DNA of 64,000 nucleotides from Cupriavidus necator N-1 (lineage in GTDB: Bacteria > Pseudomonadota > Gammaproteobacteria > Burkholderiales > Burkholderiaceae): NCBI RefSeq assembly GCF_000219215.1, contig NC_015723.1, positions 2,418,001 through 2,482,000 on the forward strand, given 5' to 3'. The translations under genes and the position numbers were made by a program. Below, one piece after another: positions 1 to 8,830 of the stretch (the stretch's first letter is position 1; the number at the start of each line of letters is the position of its first letter). Under the pieces are notes generated by a model. It was not told the origin of the DNA, searched no databases, and saw nothing but the letters and a program-made list of their open reading frames with translations.

Positions 1-1
1 C

Positions 2-1243
2 TTCACCTACGACTACGAGCACCTGCAGAAGGCGCCGCTGGTGCAGACCCCGCCCACCGCTCGCCCGGTGTCGGTGCTGACCGGCCGCAAGATGGAAAAG
101 ATCGAGTGGGGCCCGAACTGGGAAGACGACCTCGGCGGCGAATTCAGCTCGCGCGGGCGCGACAAGCTCTTCGACGACGTGCAGAAGGAGATGTACTCGA
201 CCTTCGAGAACACCTTCATGATGTACCTGCCGCGCCTGTGCGAGCACTGCCTGAACCCGGCCTGCGTGGCCTCGTGCCCCTCGGGCTCGATCTACAAGCG
301 CGAGGACGACGGCATCGTGCTGGTCGACCAGGACAAGTGCCGCGGCTGGCGCATGTGCATCTCGGGCTGCCCGTACAAGAAGATCTACTTCAACTGGCAG
401 AGCGGCAAGGCCGAGAAATGCCTGTTCTGCTATCCGCGCATCGAGGCCGGCCAGCCCACGGTCTGCTCCGAGACCTGCGTCGGCCGCATCCGCTACCTCG
501 GCGTGATGCTGTACGACGCCGACCGCATCGAGCAGGCGGCATCGGTGGCCGATGAGCGCGACCTGTACCAGTCGCAGCTCGACGTTTTCCTCGATCCGCA
601 CGACCCGGCGGTGCAGGCCGAGGCGCTGCGCCAGGGCATTCCGCAAAGCTGGCTGGATGCCGCGCGCAAGTCTCCGGTCTACAAGATGGCGTGCGAGTGG
701 AAGGTTGCCTTTCCGCTGCACCCGGAGTACCGCACCCTGCCGATGGTCTGGTACATCCCGCCGCTGTCGCCGATCCAGTCGGCGGCCGAGGCCGGCCACA
801 TGGGCCTGAACGGCGTGATCCCGGACGTAAAGAGCCTGCGCATCCCGGTCAAGTACCTGGCCAACCTGCTGACCGCGGGTGATGTGATGCCGGTGCTGTC
901 CGCGCTGGACCGCATGCTGGCGATGCGCGCCTACAAGCGCTCGCAGGTGGTGGACGGTGTGCAGGACCTGGGTGTGCTGGAGCAGGTGGGCCTGACGCCC
1001 GCCCAAGTCGAGGACATGTACCAGACCATGGCCATCGCCAACTACGAGGACCGCTTCGTGATTCCGTCCTCGCACAAGGAGATGGTCGAGGACAGCTTCA
1101 ATGACAAGGCCAGCTGCGGCTTCACCTTTGGCAACGGCTGCTCGGGCGGTACTTCGGACGGCTCGCTGTTCGGCAAGAAGCCGCAGGGCAGCGTCCACTT
1201 TGTCGACATGCCCAAGTCGCGCAAGAACGCCGTGATGAGCTGA
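2..1243 (+). CDS. narH: Respiratory nitrate reductase beta subunit NarH (5' truncated)
   Basis: Iron-sulfur subunit of the membrane-bound nitrate reductase, passing electrons from the NarI haems to the molybdenum subunit NarG on the cytoplasmic face. The window enters the gene in frame at base 2, so roughly the first fifth of a normally about 510-residue protein is missing and 413 residues remain. Visible cluster ligands are CEHCLNPACVASCP, then CRGWRMCISGCP and CLFCYPRIEAGQ..CSETC. The Trp in CRGWRMC is the known substitution that turns one cubane into a [3Fe-4S] centre. The stop at 1241-1243 is followed at once by narJ, so this is the nar operon with narG upstream, outside the window. Identification is firm. 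Confidence 0.95.
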   Translation, partial: FTYDYEHLQKAPLVQTPPTARPVSVLTGRKMEKIEWGPNWEDDLGGEFSSRGRDKLFDDVQKEMYSTFENTFMMYLPRLCEHCLNPACVASCPSGSIYKREDDGIVLVDQDKCRGWRMCISGCPYKKIYFNWQSGKAEKCLFCYPRIEAGQPTVCSETCVGRIRYLGVMLYDADRIEQAASVADERDLYQSQLDVFLDPHDPAVQAEALRQGIPQSWLDAARKSPVYKMACEWKVAFPLHPEYRTLPMVWYIPPLSPIQSAAEAGHMGLNGVIPDVKSLRIPVKYLANLLTAGDVMPVLSALDRMLAMRAYKRSQVVDGVQDLGVLEQVGLTPAQVEDMYQTMAIANYEDRFVIPSSHKEMVEDSFNDKASCGFTFGNGCSGGTSDGSLFGKKPQGSVHFVDMPKSRKNAVMS

Positions 1244-1272
1244 TGCGTCCCACGAACCGCACGGAGAACAAC

Positions 1273-1947
1273 ATGCCCCTCTATCCCATCCTCAGCGCAC
1301 TGCTCGGCTATCCCGAGCAGGATCTGCTGGACGCCCTGCCCGAGATCGATGCCGCGCTGGCCGAATGGCCGCAGGCGCGCGAGCTGCTGGCCCCCGTGAC
1401 CGGCCTGCTGCGCAGCGAGTCGCTGATCGCGCTGCAGGAGAACTACGTCGCCACCTTCGACCGCAACCCGGCGCACTCGCTGCACCTGTTCGAGCACGTG
1501 CACGGCGAGAGCCGCGACCGCGGCCAGGCCATGGTCGACCTGATCGACGAGTACCGGCGCGACGGCTTTGAACCCGCGGCGTCCGAGCTGCCCGACTACG
1601 TGCCGCTGTTCCTGGAGTTCCTCGGCGCACTGGTGGCCGACGGCAAGGAAGCACGCGCCGAGCAGTTGCTGGGCGAGGCCATCCACGTGCTGGCCGCGAT
1701 CGGCGAGCGCCTGACGCGCAACCAGAGCCCTTGCGCCAGCGTGTTCGCGGTGCTGCGCACGCTGACCGACGTGCAGCCGCAACCGCAGCAGGAACCGCCG
1801 GTGCGCGACATGGACGAGGCGCTGGAGACCTTCGGGCCGGGGGCCGACGGCGTGGAACCGTTGCTGGCGCCGCAGACGGGTCCGCAAGCGGTGAAATTCT
1901 ATCCGCGCGATCCGCGTGTCAGGGCGCCAGTGCCGGCTGCCTGCTGA
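1273..1947 (+). CDS. narJ: Nitrate reductase assembly chaperone NarJ
   Basis: System-specific chaperone that holds apo-NarG while molybdenum cofactor and iron-sulfur clusters are inserted; it is not part of the final enzyme. The 224-residue product has the family pattern: an early LLGYP motif, a largely helical body with FEHVHGESRDRGQAMVDL, and the conserved PDYVPLFLEFL stretch. I chose the ATG at 1273 because GGAG lies six bases upstream. An in-frame ATG at 1243 overlaps the narH stop and would add ten residues unlike the family. The acidic and proline-rich tail after about residue 180 is variable in homologues. narI follows after 48 bases. Confidence 0.93.
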   Translation: MPLYPILSALLGYPEQDLLDALPEIDAALAEWPQARELLAPVTGLLRSESLIALQENYVATFDRNPAHSLHLFEHVHGESRDRGQAMVDLIDEYRRDGFEPAASELPDYVPLFLEFLGALVADGKEARAEQLLGEAIHVLAAIGERLTRNQSPCASVFAVLRTLTDVQPQPQQEPPVRDMDEALETFGPGADGVEPLLAPQTGPQAVKFYPRDPRVRAPVPAAC

Positions 1948-1995
1948 CCGGGCATGGCAATGCAAACTGAACACCAGACAATGGGTTAACACACC

Positions 1996-2679
1996 ATGGC
2001 AACGATCCACCAATTCCTCTTCGGCATCTACCCGTATATCGCTGCCGCCATCTTCCTGTTCGGCAGCCTGGCGCGCTTCGAGCGCGAGCAGTACACCTGG
2101 AAGACCGACAGCTCGCAGGTGCTGTACCGCGGCAACCTGCGCACCGGCAACATCCTGTTCCATGTCGGCATCCTGGGCCTGTTCTTCGGGCACCTGGTTG
2201 GCCTGCTGACGCCGGTGGCGGTGTGGGATGCGCTGGGTGTCTCGCACGGCTTCAAGCAGGCCGTGGCGATGGCCGCCGGCGGCGTGATGGGCACCATGTG
2301 CCTGGCCGGGCTGCTGATCCTGCTGCACCGCCGCCTGACCAACGCCCGCGTGTCGGCGGTCACCCGCACCGGCGACAAGGTGCTGCTGCTGTGGCTGCTG
2401 GTGACGCTGCTGCTGGGCCTGTCCACCATCTTCGAATCCGCCAGCCACATGGACGGCCAGATGATGGTGCAGCTGATGACCTGGGCGCAGCACATCGTCA
2501 CGCTGCGCGGCGACGCCGCCGGCTATGTCGCGGATGCGCCGCTGCTGTTCAAGGCGCACCTGTTCATGGGCATCACGCTGTTCGCGATCTTCCCGTTCAC
2601 GCGGCTGGTGCATGTGTGGAGCGGCTTTGCCTCGGTCGGCTATCTCGGCCGCGCCTGGCAATTGGTGCGTAGCCGCTGA
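1996..2679 (+). CDS. narI: Nitrate reductase gamma subunit NarI (cytochrome b)
   Basis: Membrane anchor and quinol oxidase subunit of NarGHI. The 227-residue protein has five hydrophobic segments. The four histidines expected to ligate the two b haems are visible at residues 56 and 66 (FHVGILGLFFGH) and 188 and 206 (KAHLF, LVHVW), close to the positions known for E. coli NarI. Electrons from ubiquinol or menaquinol enter here and pass to NarH. A clear Shine-Dalgarno is not obvious before the ATG at 1996, so translation may be coupled to narJ. The next gene starts 27 bases after the stop, pointing to an extended operon. Confidence 0.95.
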   Translation: MATIHQFLFGIYPYIAAAIFLFGSLARFEREQYTWKTDSSQVLYRGNLRTGNILFHVGILGLFFGHLVGLLTPVAVWDALGVSHGFKQAVAMAAGGVMGTMCLAGLLILLHRRLTNARVSAVTRTGDKVLLLWLLVTLLLGLSTIFESASHMDGQMMVQLMTWAQHIVTLRGDAAGYVADAPLLFKAHLFMGITLFAIFPFTRLVHVWSGFASVGYLGRAWQLVRSR

Positions 2680-2706
2680 GCGCCGCAACCCGACAAGGAG
2701 AACAGC

Positions 2707-3459
2707 ATGCCTGTCACCGTCAATGGCGTGGAACTGCGCGACGCCGATATCGAACGCGAACTGGACCACCATCACGATGCGGCCAACCCGGCGCGGCTGG
2801 CCACCATTTCGGCCATCCTGCGCCAGCTGGTACGTGCCGAAGCCGACCGCATCGGCCTCGCCGCCGAAGGGCTGGACGACGACGCCCTGGCGCTGGCGCT
2901 GCTGGAACGCGAGGCCGGCATCCCCGAGCCCGACGAAGCCAGCTGCCGCCGCCACTACGACAGCCGCCCGGAGCGCTTTCGCGACGGCGAATGGGTCGAG
3001 GCCGACCATATCCTGTTCCAGGTCACGCCGCGCGTGCCGCTGGACGCGCTGCGCGAGATCGCCGCGCAGACGCTGGCACTGGTGCGGGGCGATCCTTCCA
3101 CCTTCCCCGAGCACGCCCGCGCGCTGTCCAATTGCCCGAGCGGCGCCAACGGCGGCCGGCTTGGCCGCGTGTTCCGCGGCGAGACCGCTCCGGAATTCGA
3201 GCGCGCGCTGTTCGCCGCGCAGCAGGACGGCGTGCTGCCGCAGTTGGTGGAAACCCGCTTCGGCCTGCATATCGTGCGCGTCCTGGAACGCTGCCCCGGC
3301 ACGCGCCTGCCCTTTGATGCGGTACGCGGCGACATTGCCCGCGCCCTGGCCAGCGCCGCGCGCGATCGTGCCTGGAAGCAATACGCCAGCCTGCTGATCG
3401 GGCGCGCGCGCATCGAAGGCATCGAGCTGGAAGGCGCCGACAGCCCGCTGGTGCAGTAG
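2707..3459 (+). CDS. Parvulin-type peptidyl-prolyl isomerase of the nar operon
   Basis: The 250-residue product has the parvulin (PpiC/rotamase) fold. A helical N-terminal part covers residues 1-90. The rotamase core around 95-205 carries the typical ADHILFQV, CPSGANGGRLG and FGLHIVRV stretches. There is no signal peptide, so it should act in the cytoplasm, unlike the periplasmic SurA or PrsA. The AAGGAG site before the ATG is strong and the gene lies 27 bases after narI. A PPIase of this kind is common behind narGHJI in beta- and gammaproteobacteria and is thought to help fold the NarGH complex; that role is inferred from context. Confidence 0.88.
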   Translation: MPVTVNGVELRDADIERELDHHHDAANPARLATISAILRQLVRAEADRIGLAAEGLDDDALALALLEREAGIPEPDEASCRRHYDSRPERFRDGEWVEADHILFQVTPRVPLDALREIAAQTLALVRGDPSTFPEHARALSNCPSGANGGRLGRVFRGETAPEFERALFAAQQDGVLPQLVETRFGLHIVRVLERCPGTRLPFDAVRGDIARALASAARDRAWKQYASLLIGRARIEGIELEGADSPLVQ

Positions 3460-3474
3460 TGCCTGGACGCCGCC

Positions 3475-4182
3475 ATGCATCACATCGAACAACTGCTCAA
3501 AGGTTTCGAACGCTTCCAGCAACGCTATTTCGACGACGAGCCCGGGCTGTTCGACACGCTGCGCACCGGCCAGCGCCCGCCCACGCTGCTGATCGGCTGC
3601 AGCGATTCACGCGTCGATCCTGGCCTGCTGCTGGGCTGCGATCCGGGCGAGCTCTTTACCGTGCGCAATATCGGCAACCTGGTGCCGCCCTGCACCGGCC
3701 GCCATGAAGGCAGCCTGCACGGCGTATCCGCAGCGATCCAGTTTGCCGTGCAGCAGCTGCGCGTGGCCCGCATCATCGTGATGGGCCACGGCGGCTGCGG
3801 CGGCATCCGCGCCTTGCTGGCGCAGCCGGCCGACGCCGGCGACCATCCGCCCGATGAAGGCGAAGACCCCGACTACATCGGCGCCTGGGTGCGCATCGCC
3901 GCACCGGCGCGCAGGCGGGTAGAGGAAACCCTGGCCACGGCCAGCGCCGCCGAGCGCCAGCGCGGCTGCGAGCAGGCGGCGATCCTGGTGTCGCTGCGCA
4001 ACCTGCAGACTTTCCCGTTCGTGCGGCGTGCGCTGGAGGCCGGCAGGCTGACGCTGCACGGCTGGTATTTCGACCTGCAGGCCGGCGCACTGCTGGCCTA
4101 TTCGCAGCGTGCCGACAGCTTCCTGCCGCTGGTGTGCCCGCTGCCCGCCCAAACTGAACTCCGCGAATCCTGCGAACCCTGA
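3475..4182 (+). CDS. Beta-class carbonic anhydrase
   Basis: Zinc enzyme interconverting CO2 and bicarbonate. The 235-residue protein shows the beta-class signature: Cys42-Ser-Asp44-Ser-Arg46 (GCSDSRVDP) and His105-Gly-Gly-Cys108 (GHGGCGG), giving two Cys, one His and the Asp-Arg dyad. Length and the RNIGNLVPP block also fit. There is no signal peptide, so it is cytoplasmic. It starts 15 bases after the PPIase stop and ends four bases before mobB, so it appears cotranscribed with the nitrate reductase genes. Why such an operon should carry a carbonic anhydrase is not clear; bicarbonate supply under anaerobic growth is one guess. Confidence 0.93.
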   Translation: MHHIEQLLKGFERFQQRYFDDEPGLFDTLRTGQRPPTLLIGCSDSRVDPGLLLGCDPGELFTVRNIGNLVPPCTGRHEGSLHGVSAAIQFAVQQLRVARIIVMGHGGCGGIRALLAQPADAGDHPPDEGEDPDYIGAWVRIAAPARRRVEETLATASAAERQRGCEQAAILVSLRNLQTFPFVRRALEAGRLTLHGWYFDLQAGALLAYSQRADSFLPLVCPLPAQTELRESCEP

Positions 4183-4186
4183 CACC

Positions 4187-4744
4187 ATGCATCCCTTCAT
4201 CCTAGGCATCACCGGCACCTCCGGCAGCGGCAAGACCACGCTGATCACGGCGCTGCTGCCGTGGTTCCGCGCACAGGGCCTGACCGTCAACGTGATCAAG
4301 CACAGCCATCATCCGCTGGAACTGGAACCGCCGGGCAAGGACAGCGCGCGCTTTCGCGCCGCCGGCGCGGCCGAGGTGATGGTGGCATCGCCCTATCGCT
4401 TTGCCATCGTGCGCGAACTGGCCGACGAGGCCGAGCCGACGCTGGCCGAGCAGGTGGCGCGCCTGCGGCCGGCCAATATCACGCTGGTGGAAGGCTTCCG
4501 GCGCGAGGCGATTCCGCGCATCGAGGTCTACCGGCCGGCGCACGGGCGCGCGCCTTACTATCCGGGCGATCCTTCGATCATCGCGCTGGCCACCGATGCG
4601 CGCATGGACACGGTGCTGCCCTGCATGGCTCTTGATGACATTGCACAGGTGGGGGGCTTCATCCTCGCCATGAAGGACGAGGCGGGGGCGGCGACCGCGG
4701 CTGCCGCGTTCAGTCGCTCGCGCGACGGTGCAACGGCCATATGA
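4187..4744 (+). CDS. mobB: Molybdopterin-guanine dinucleotide biosynthesis adaptor MobB
   Basis: GTP-binding protein assisting MobA in forming the bis-MGD cofactor that NarG needs. The 185-residue product opens with a P-loop, [13 protein letters not shown] (residues 5-17), followed by the [23 protein letters not shown] stretch typical of MobB, with the motif [16 protein letters not shown] near residue 105. The ATG at 4187 sits four bases after the carbonic anhydrase stop, so the two are likely translationally coupled. Its place behind narGHJI makes functional sense. The last 35 bases overlap the convergent DUF2889 gene. Confidence 0.92.
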   Translation: MHPFILGITGTSGSGKTTLITALLPWFRAQGLTVNVIKHSHHPLELEPPGKDSARFRAAGAAEVMVASPYRFAIVRELADEAEPTLAEQVARLRPANITLVEGFRREAIPRIEVYRPAHGRAPYYPGDPSIIALATDARMDTVLPCMALDDIAQVGGFILAMKDEAGAATAAAAFSRSRDGATAI

Positions 4745-5318
4745 CGTTCACGGCCTCGCCGTCGTTGCGGTAGGCGTGGCAGGTGTCCAGTATCCAGGGC
4801 CGGGGTACGGGCTCGTCTCCTGCCAGCTTGGCATCCCACGGCGTCTGTTCGCGCTGGACCGACATCATGGTCTGCATCGCGGTGGTGGCCAGGGGCCCCA
4901 GCAGTTCCGTCAGGTGGGTACAACCCTTGGCGCCCCCCAGGCGCGCCCTGGCCTGCTGCCGGAAGCCACCACCGATGCGCAGACCCTCCAGCTGCCGATA
5001 GGCGGCGTTGATCTCCGCGCAGTACGGCGTCGGGCCGGTCTCGGTGCGGGCCTCGAAGCGCCGGATCACCAGGTCCGCGTCGATGGTCATGCACAGGCGC
5101 ATCTGGTGAATGAGGCCACCTTCGGGCACGCTGACAAAGGGCAATTCGGTGGCGTCGGCGGAAATATCATGCATATCGGCCTCGATGTCATAGAGGCCAT
5201 CGTCGCGCAGATAACCGCGGCATTCGATCTGGCGGGTGTGACGCAGCGTGCGTCCGGGTTGGGGCGTGGGGGCTGTTTCCATGCGCGTTTCCATCAGGCT
5301 TCTGGTATTGCCAGTCAT
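4710..5318 (-). CDS. DUF2889 domain protein
   Basis: Product of 202 residues matching the DUF2889 family, whose function is unknown. Visible features are [19 protein letters not shown] near residue 34, a [14 protein letters not shown] strand region, and a C-terminal [20 protein letters not shown] helix followed by ILDTCHAYR. The conserved Cys and His residues could form a metal site, but this is speculation. No signal peptide or membrane segment is seen. It converges on mobB and overlaps it by 35 bases. The ATG at 5318 was chosen as the longest plausible start; in-frame ATGs nine and thirteen codons later are possible alternatives. Confidence 0.8.
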   Translation of the reverse strand: MTGNTRSLMETRMETAPTPQPGRTLRHTRQIECRGYLRDDGLYDIEADMHDISADATELPFVSVPEGGLIHQMRLCMTIDADLVIRRFEARTETGPTPYCAEINAAYRQLEGLRIGGGFRQQARARLGGAKGCTHLTELLGPLATTAMQTMMSVQREQTPWDAKLAGDEPVPRPWILDTCHAYRNDGEAVNVIWPLHRRASD

Positions 5319-5399
5319 GATGGACGCTAGTGGCGCTGGAATCGCCCCCCAGTATCGGGTGGCGCGGCCCCGATACCGCGCATGATCGCCGCCGGATGG

Positions 5400-6326
5400 C
5401 TACCAGCAGTTGTCCGCGCTGCCCGCGCCGGACGCACGGTGGCTGGCAAAGTGGTCCAGCAGGAAGTCCACCAGCGCCCGCACCTTGTCCGGACGATGGT
5501 TGCGCGCCGGGAACACGAGATGGATATCCGCGGGCGCGAACTGCCATTGCGGCAGCACCCGGCGCAGGGCGCCGCTGCGCAGGTGCTCCGCAACATCCCA
5601 CTCGGAGCGAACGATCAGGCCCTGGCCATCCAGCGCCCAGGCCAGCGCCGATTCCCCGTCATTGGTACTCATGGTGCCGCGGACCTTGACGGTCTCCTGC
5701 TGTGCGCCATGGCGCAGGTGCCAGGTGCCGAAGGTCTCGTCGGCTTCGCGGATGAAGATGCAGTTGTGCCGCGCCAGCTCGCGCGGGCTCGACGGCTCGC
5801 CCCGCGCTTCCAGGTAGGACGGCGCGGCACAGAGCAGGCGGCGGTTGCTGGCCAGCAGGCGCGCCGTCAGCCGCACGTCCGGCATCTCTCCAAAGTGGAT
5901 CATGGCGTCCAGGCCCTGCTCGACCAGGTTCAGGGGCCGGTCGCTCAGGTAGAGCTGGACCTCGATATTCGGAAAGCGGCGCGAGAACCCCGACAGTGCC
6001 GGCGCGATATGCCGCCGTCCGAAGCCGAGCGTTGCGCCGATCTTCAGCAAGCCGTGCGGGGTGCTGCCGGTGCCCGCGATCGATCGCTCCAGCGCCTCCA
6101 TCTCCGCAAGGATCCGCGCCCCTTCCACCAGATAGCTTTCCCCTTCCGGCGTCAGGCTGATGCGGCGCGTGGTCCGGTGCAGCAACCGGACGCGCAGCCG
6201 TGCCTCCAGCCCCGCCAGCCGCTTGCTGACCGCGGGCGGCGTCACGCCAAGCTCCTGCGCTGCGCCGGCCAGGCTGCCGTGCTTGTTGATGCACGCGAAG
6301 AACGCGACGTCCGAGAGGTTATCCAT
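5400..6326 (-). CDS. LysR-family regulator, DmlR-like
   Basis: LysR-type regulator of 308 residues. The N-terminal winged helix-turn-helix (residues 4-63) contains GSLAGAAQELGVTPPAVSKRLAGLE; the effector domain runs from about 90 to 295. Sequence style (RLLHRTTRRISLTPEGESY, FIRE..FGTWHLR) places it in the CrgA/DmlR branch, whose E. coli member controls D-malate use. It is transcribed divergently from the Bug receptor and leuCD-like genes, 102 bases away, so it most likely senses a substrate or product of that pathway and controls the shared intergenic region. The assignment to DmlR itself is only by similarity. Confidence 0.88.
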   Translation of the reverse strand: MDNLSDVAFFACINKHGSLAGAAQELGVTPPAVSKRLAGLEARLRVRLLHRTTRRISLTPEGESYLVEGARILAEMEALERSIAGTGSTPHGLLKIGATLGFGRRHIAPALSGFSRRFPNIEVQLYLSDRPLNLVEQGLDAMIHFGEMPDVRLTARLLASNRRLLCAAPSYLEARGEPSSPRELARHNCIFIREADETFGTWHLRHGAQQETVKVRGTMSTNDGESALAWALDGQGLIVRSEWDVAEHLRSGALRRVLPQWQFAPADIHLVFPARNHRPDKVRALVDFLLDHFASHRASGAGSADNCW

Positions 6327-6428
6327 TAGTGAATACCAGGAAACAAAGAAGTAACTGAGTTTGAATTATGTGCTTCTGAGTGAATGATACGATGGTTTCC
6401 ATAACGATTCCTAAACCAGGAGACACTC

Positions 6429-7391
6429 ATGAAAGTTGCCCACCTCACGGCCTTGCTGCTGTGTGCCGCGTCGATCGGCACGGCCGCGGCGCAGTCCTAT
6501 CCCCAGCGCCCGGTACGCCTGATCGTGCCGTACGCCCCGGGCGGCAGCGCCGACATCGCCGCGCGCCTGGTCTCGGATGCCTGGTCGAAGAGCCTGGGCG
6601 GCACCATCGTGGTCGAGAACCGTGCCGGCGCCGGCGGCAATATCGGCGTCGATGCCGTGGCCAAGGCCGCCGCCGATGGCTACACCATCGGCCTGCAGAC
6701 CGTGTCCCTGGCGATCAACCCGGGCCTGTTCCCGCGCATGCCCTACGACACGCTGAAAGACCTGGCCCCCATCGGCATGGTCGCCAGCTCGCAGCATGTG
6801 CTGGTGGTCAACAACAACGTGCCCGCCAAGAACCTGCAGGAACTGATCGCGGCGGCCAAGGCTACGCCGGGCAAGCTGACCTACGGGTCCGCGGGCAACG
6901 GCAGCACCTTCCATATGTCGGCCGAGCTGTTCAAGTCGGTGGCCAACGTCTCCATCGTCCACGTGCCGTACCGCGGCGGCGGCCCGGCCCTGGTCGACAC
7001 CATTGCGGGCCAGGTGGACATGAGCTTCCCGGTGGTCTCGGCCGCGCAGCAGCATGTGCAGGGCGGCAAGCTCAAGGCGCTCGCCGTCACCGGCACCAGG
7101 CGCTCGCCGCAGTTGCCCAATGTGCCGACCGCGGCCGAGGCGGGCCTGCCCGGCTATGCCTTCGAGACCTGGTTCATGGTGTTTGCCCCGGCCGGCACGC
7201 CCAAGCCCGTGATCGACAAGCTGAACGCGGCACTGAACACCGCGCTGGCCGCGCAGGCAACCCGTGACCGCATGCTCAAGGAAGGCTTCGAGCCCACCCC
7301 GACCACGCCCGAGGCGGCACGCCAGCGCCTGGAAAAGGAGATGCCTGTGTGGGCCAACCTGATCAGGCTGCGCGGCATCACCGCGGAATAA
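6429..7391 (+). CDS. Bug/TctC-type periplasmic substrate receptor
   Basis: Secreted binding protein of the tripartite tricarboxylate transporter family, 320 residues. A cleavable signal peptide covers about residues 1-22 (ends TAAAQ). Mature protein begins SYPQRPVRLIVPYAPGGSADIAARL, the hallmark of Bug proteins, followed by VENRAGAGGNIG and FHMSAELF motifs. CAGGAG lies close before the ATG. No TctA or TctB membrane genes are nearby, as is usual for the hugely expanded Bug families of Burkholderiales, so it may act as an orphan receptor or sensor. It leads an operon with the leuCD-like pair, so its ligand is probably a small carboxylic acid used by that enzyme. Confidence 0.9.
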   Translation: MKVAHLTALLLCAASIGTAAAQSYPQRPVRLIVPYAPGGSADIAARLVSDAWSKSLGGTIVVENRAGAGGNIGVDAVAKAAADGYTIGLQTVSLAINPGLFPRMPYDTLKDLAPIGMVASSQHVLVVNNNVPAKNLQELIAAAKATPGKLTYGSAGNGSTFHMSAELFKSVANVSIVHVPYRGGGPALVDTIAGQVDMSFPVVSAAQQHVQGGKLKALAVTGTRRSPQLPNVPTAAEAGLPGYAFETWFMVFAPAGTPKPVIDKLNAALNTALAAQATRDRMLKEGFEPTPTTPEAARQRLEKEMPVWANLIRLRGITAE

Positions 7392-7411
7392 CGACAGACA
7401 AGGCAGTTGCC

Positions 7412-8830
7412 ATGACCCCCAAGACGCTATACCAGAAGCTGGTCGACTCCCATACCGTGGCCAGGATCGACGACGACAATGTGCTGTTGTACTGCGACCT
7501 GCACCTGATGAACGAGTACACCAGCCCGCAGGCCTTCGCCGGGTTGCATGAACAGGGCCGCGGCGTGCTGGTGCCGGGACAGAACGTCTCGGTGGTCAGC
7601 CATATCATCCCGACGCACCCCACAGCGATCCGCGTGATCGCGGACCCGGCCTCGGCGCTGCAGGCCACCAACCTGCGTGCCAACTGCGAGCGGCACGCGA
7701 TCCCGCTGTTCGACACCAACGACACGCTGCAGGGCATCGAGCACGTGATCGCGCCCGAGCACGGCATGATCCGGCCGGGCATGGTGGTGATCTGCGGCGA
7801 CAGCCATACCACCACCTACGGCGCGCTCGGCGCGCTGGGCTTCGGCATCGGCACGTCTGAGGTCGAGCATGTGCTGGCCACCCAGACGCTGGTCTACCGG
7901 ATGGCCAGGACCATGCGCATCCGCGTGGACGGCAAGCTGCCCGCCGGCACCACCGCCAAGGACCTGATCCTCAGGATCATCGGCGCGATCGGCGCGCAAG
8001 GTGCGCGCGGCTACGTGGTGGAGTACTGCGGATCGGCGATCCGCGACCTGAGCGTCGAGGCCCGCTTCACGCTGTGCAACATGACCGTGGAAGCCGCGGC
8101 GCGCGGCGCGCTGATCGCGCCGGACGCGGTCGCCACCGACTATGTGCTGCGCCGCGCCGTGGATATCGAAGGCCCGCAGCGCGACGCCGCGCTCAGCTAC
8201 TGGGCCACGCTGCAGAGCGATCCGGACGCCGTGTTCGACATGGACTTCGTGTTCGACGCGAGCGAGATCGAGCCCTACGTCACCTGGGGCACCAGCCCGG
8301 ACCAGGTGCTGCCGGTTTCCGGGCAGATCCCGTTCCCGGAAGACCAGATCGACGAGGCCGAGCAGCGCTCGGTCGAGCGCGCGCTGGCGTACACGCACCT
8401 GCAACCGGGCGCCGCGCTGGCAGGCACGCCGATCCAGCACGTCTTCATCGGCTCCTGCACCAACGGCCGCATCGAGGACCTGCGCGCGGTGGCCAGCGTA
8501 GTGCGCGGCCGCAAGGTCGCTGCAGGGGTCCGGGCCATGGTGGTGCCTGGGTCGGGCGCGGTCAAGGCCCAGGCCGAGCGCGAGGGCCTGGCCGGGATCC
8601 TCACCGCCGCCGGCTTTGAATGGCGGCAACCGGGCTGCTCGATGTGCCTGGCCATGAACGACGACGTGCTCGCCGACGGCGTGCGCTGCGCTTCCACCAC
8701 CAACCGCAATTTCGAGGGCCGGCAGGGACGCGGTGCCATCACCCACCTGATGAGCCCGGCCATGGCCGCCGCGGCAGCGGTCACCGGCGTCATCACCGAC
8801 GTCCGCAAGCTGGAGATCACCCATGCCTGA
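7412..8830 (+). CDS. LeuC-like large subunit of an aconitase-family hydro-lyase
   Basis: Iron-sulfur dehydratase large subunit, 472 residues. The three cluster cysteines are Cys349 (GSCTNGR), Cys409 and Cys412 (GCSMC), with the GDSHTTTYGALG active-site stretch near 129-140. It resembles 3-isopropylmalate dehydratase LeuC, but the operon setting (Bug receptor, DmlR-like regulator, no leuA or leuB) argues for a catabolic relative such as maleate hydratase, citramalate/mesaconate hydratase or dimethylmalate dehydratase. I placed the start at the ATG at 7412, which gives the usual family N-terminus; an upstream in-frame start at 7349 would overlap the receptor gene. The stop overlaps the small-subunit start by eight bases. 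Confidence 0.88.
   Translation: MTPKTLYQKLVDSHTVARIDDDNVLLYCDLHLMNEYTSPQAFAGLHEQGRGVLVPGQNVSVVSHIIPTHPTAIRVIADPASALQATNLRANCERHAIPLFDTNDTLQGIEHVIAPEHGMIRPGMVVICGDSHTTTYGALGALGFGIGTSEVEHVLATQTLVYRMARTMRIRVDGKLPAGTTAKDLILRIIGAIGAQGARGYVVEYCGSAIRDLSVEARFTLCNMTVEAAARGALIAPDAVATDYVLRRAVDIEGPQRDAALSYWATLQSDPDAVFDMDFVFDASEIEPYVTWGTSPDQVLPVSGQIPFPEDQIDEAEQRSVERALAYTHLQPGAALAGTPIQHVFIGSCTNGRIEDLRAVASVVRGRKVAAGVRAMVVPGSGAVKAQAEREGLAGILTAAGFEWRQPGCSMCLAMNDDVLADGVRCASTTNRNFEGRQGRGAITHLMSPAMAAAAAVTGVITDVRKLEITHA

Noticed and set aside
1042..3522. An 826-codon minus-strand open frame across narJ, narI and the PPIase gene
   Set aside because: It is antisense to well-supported genes, has no known domain and is His/Gln/Arg-rich as expected for a shadow of GC-rich coding DNA.
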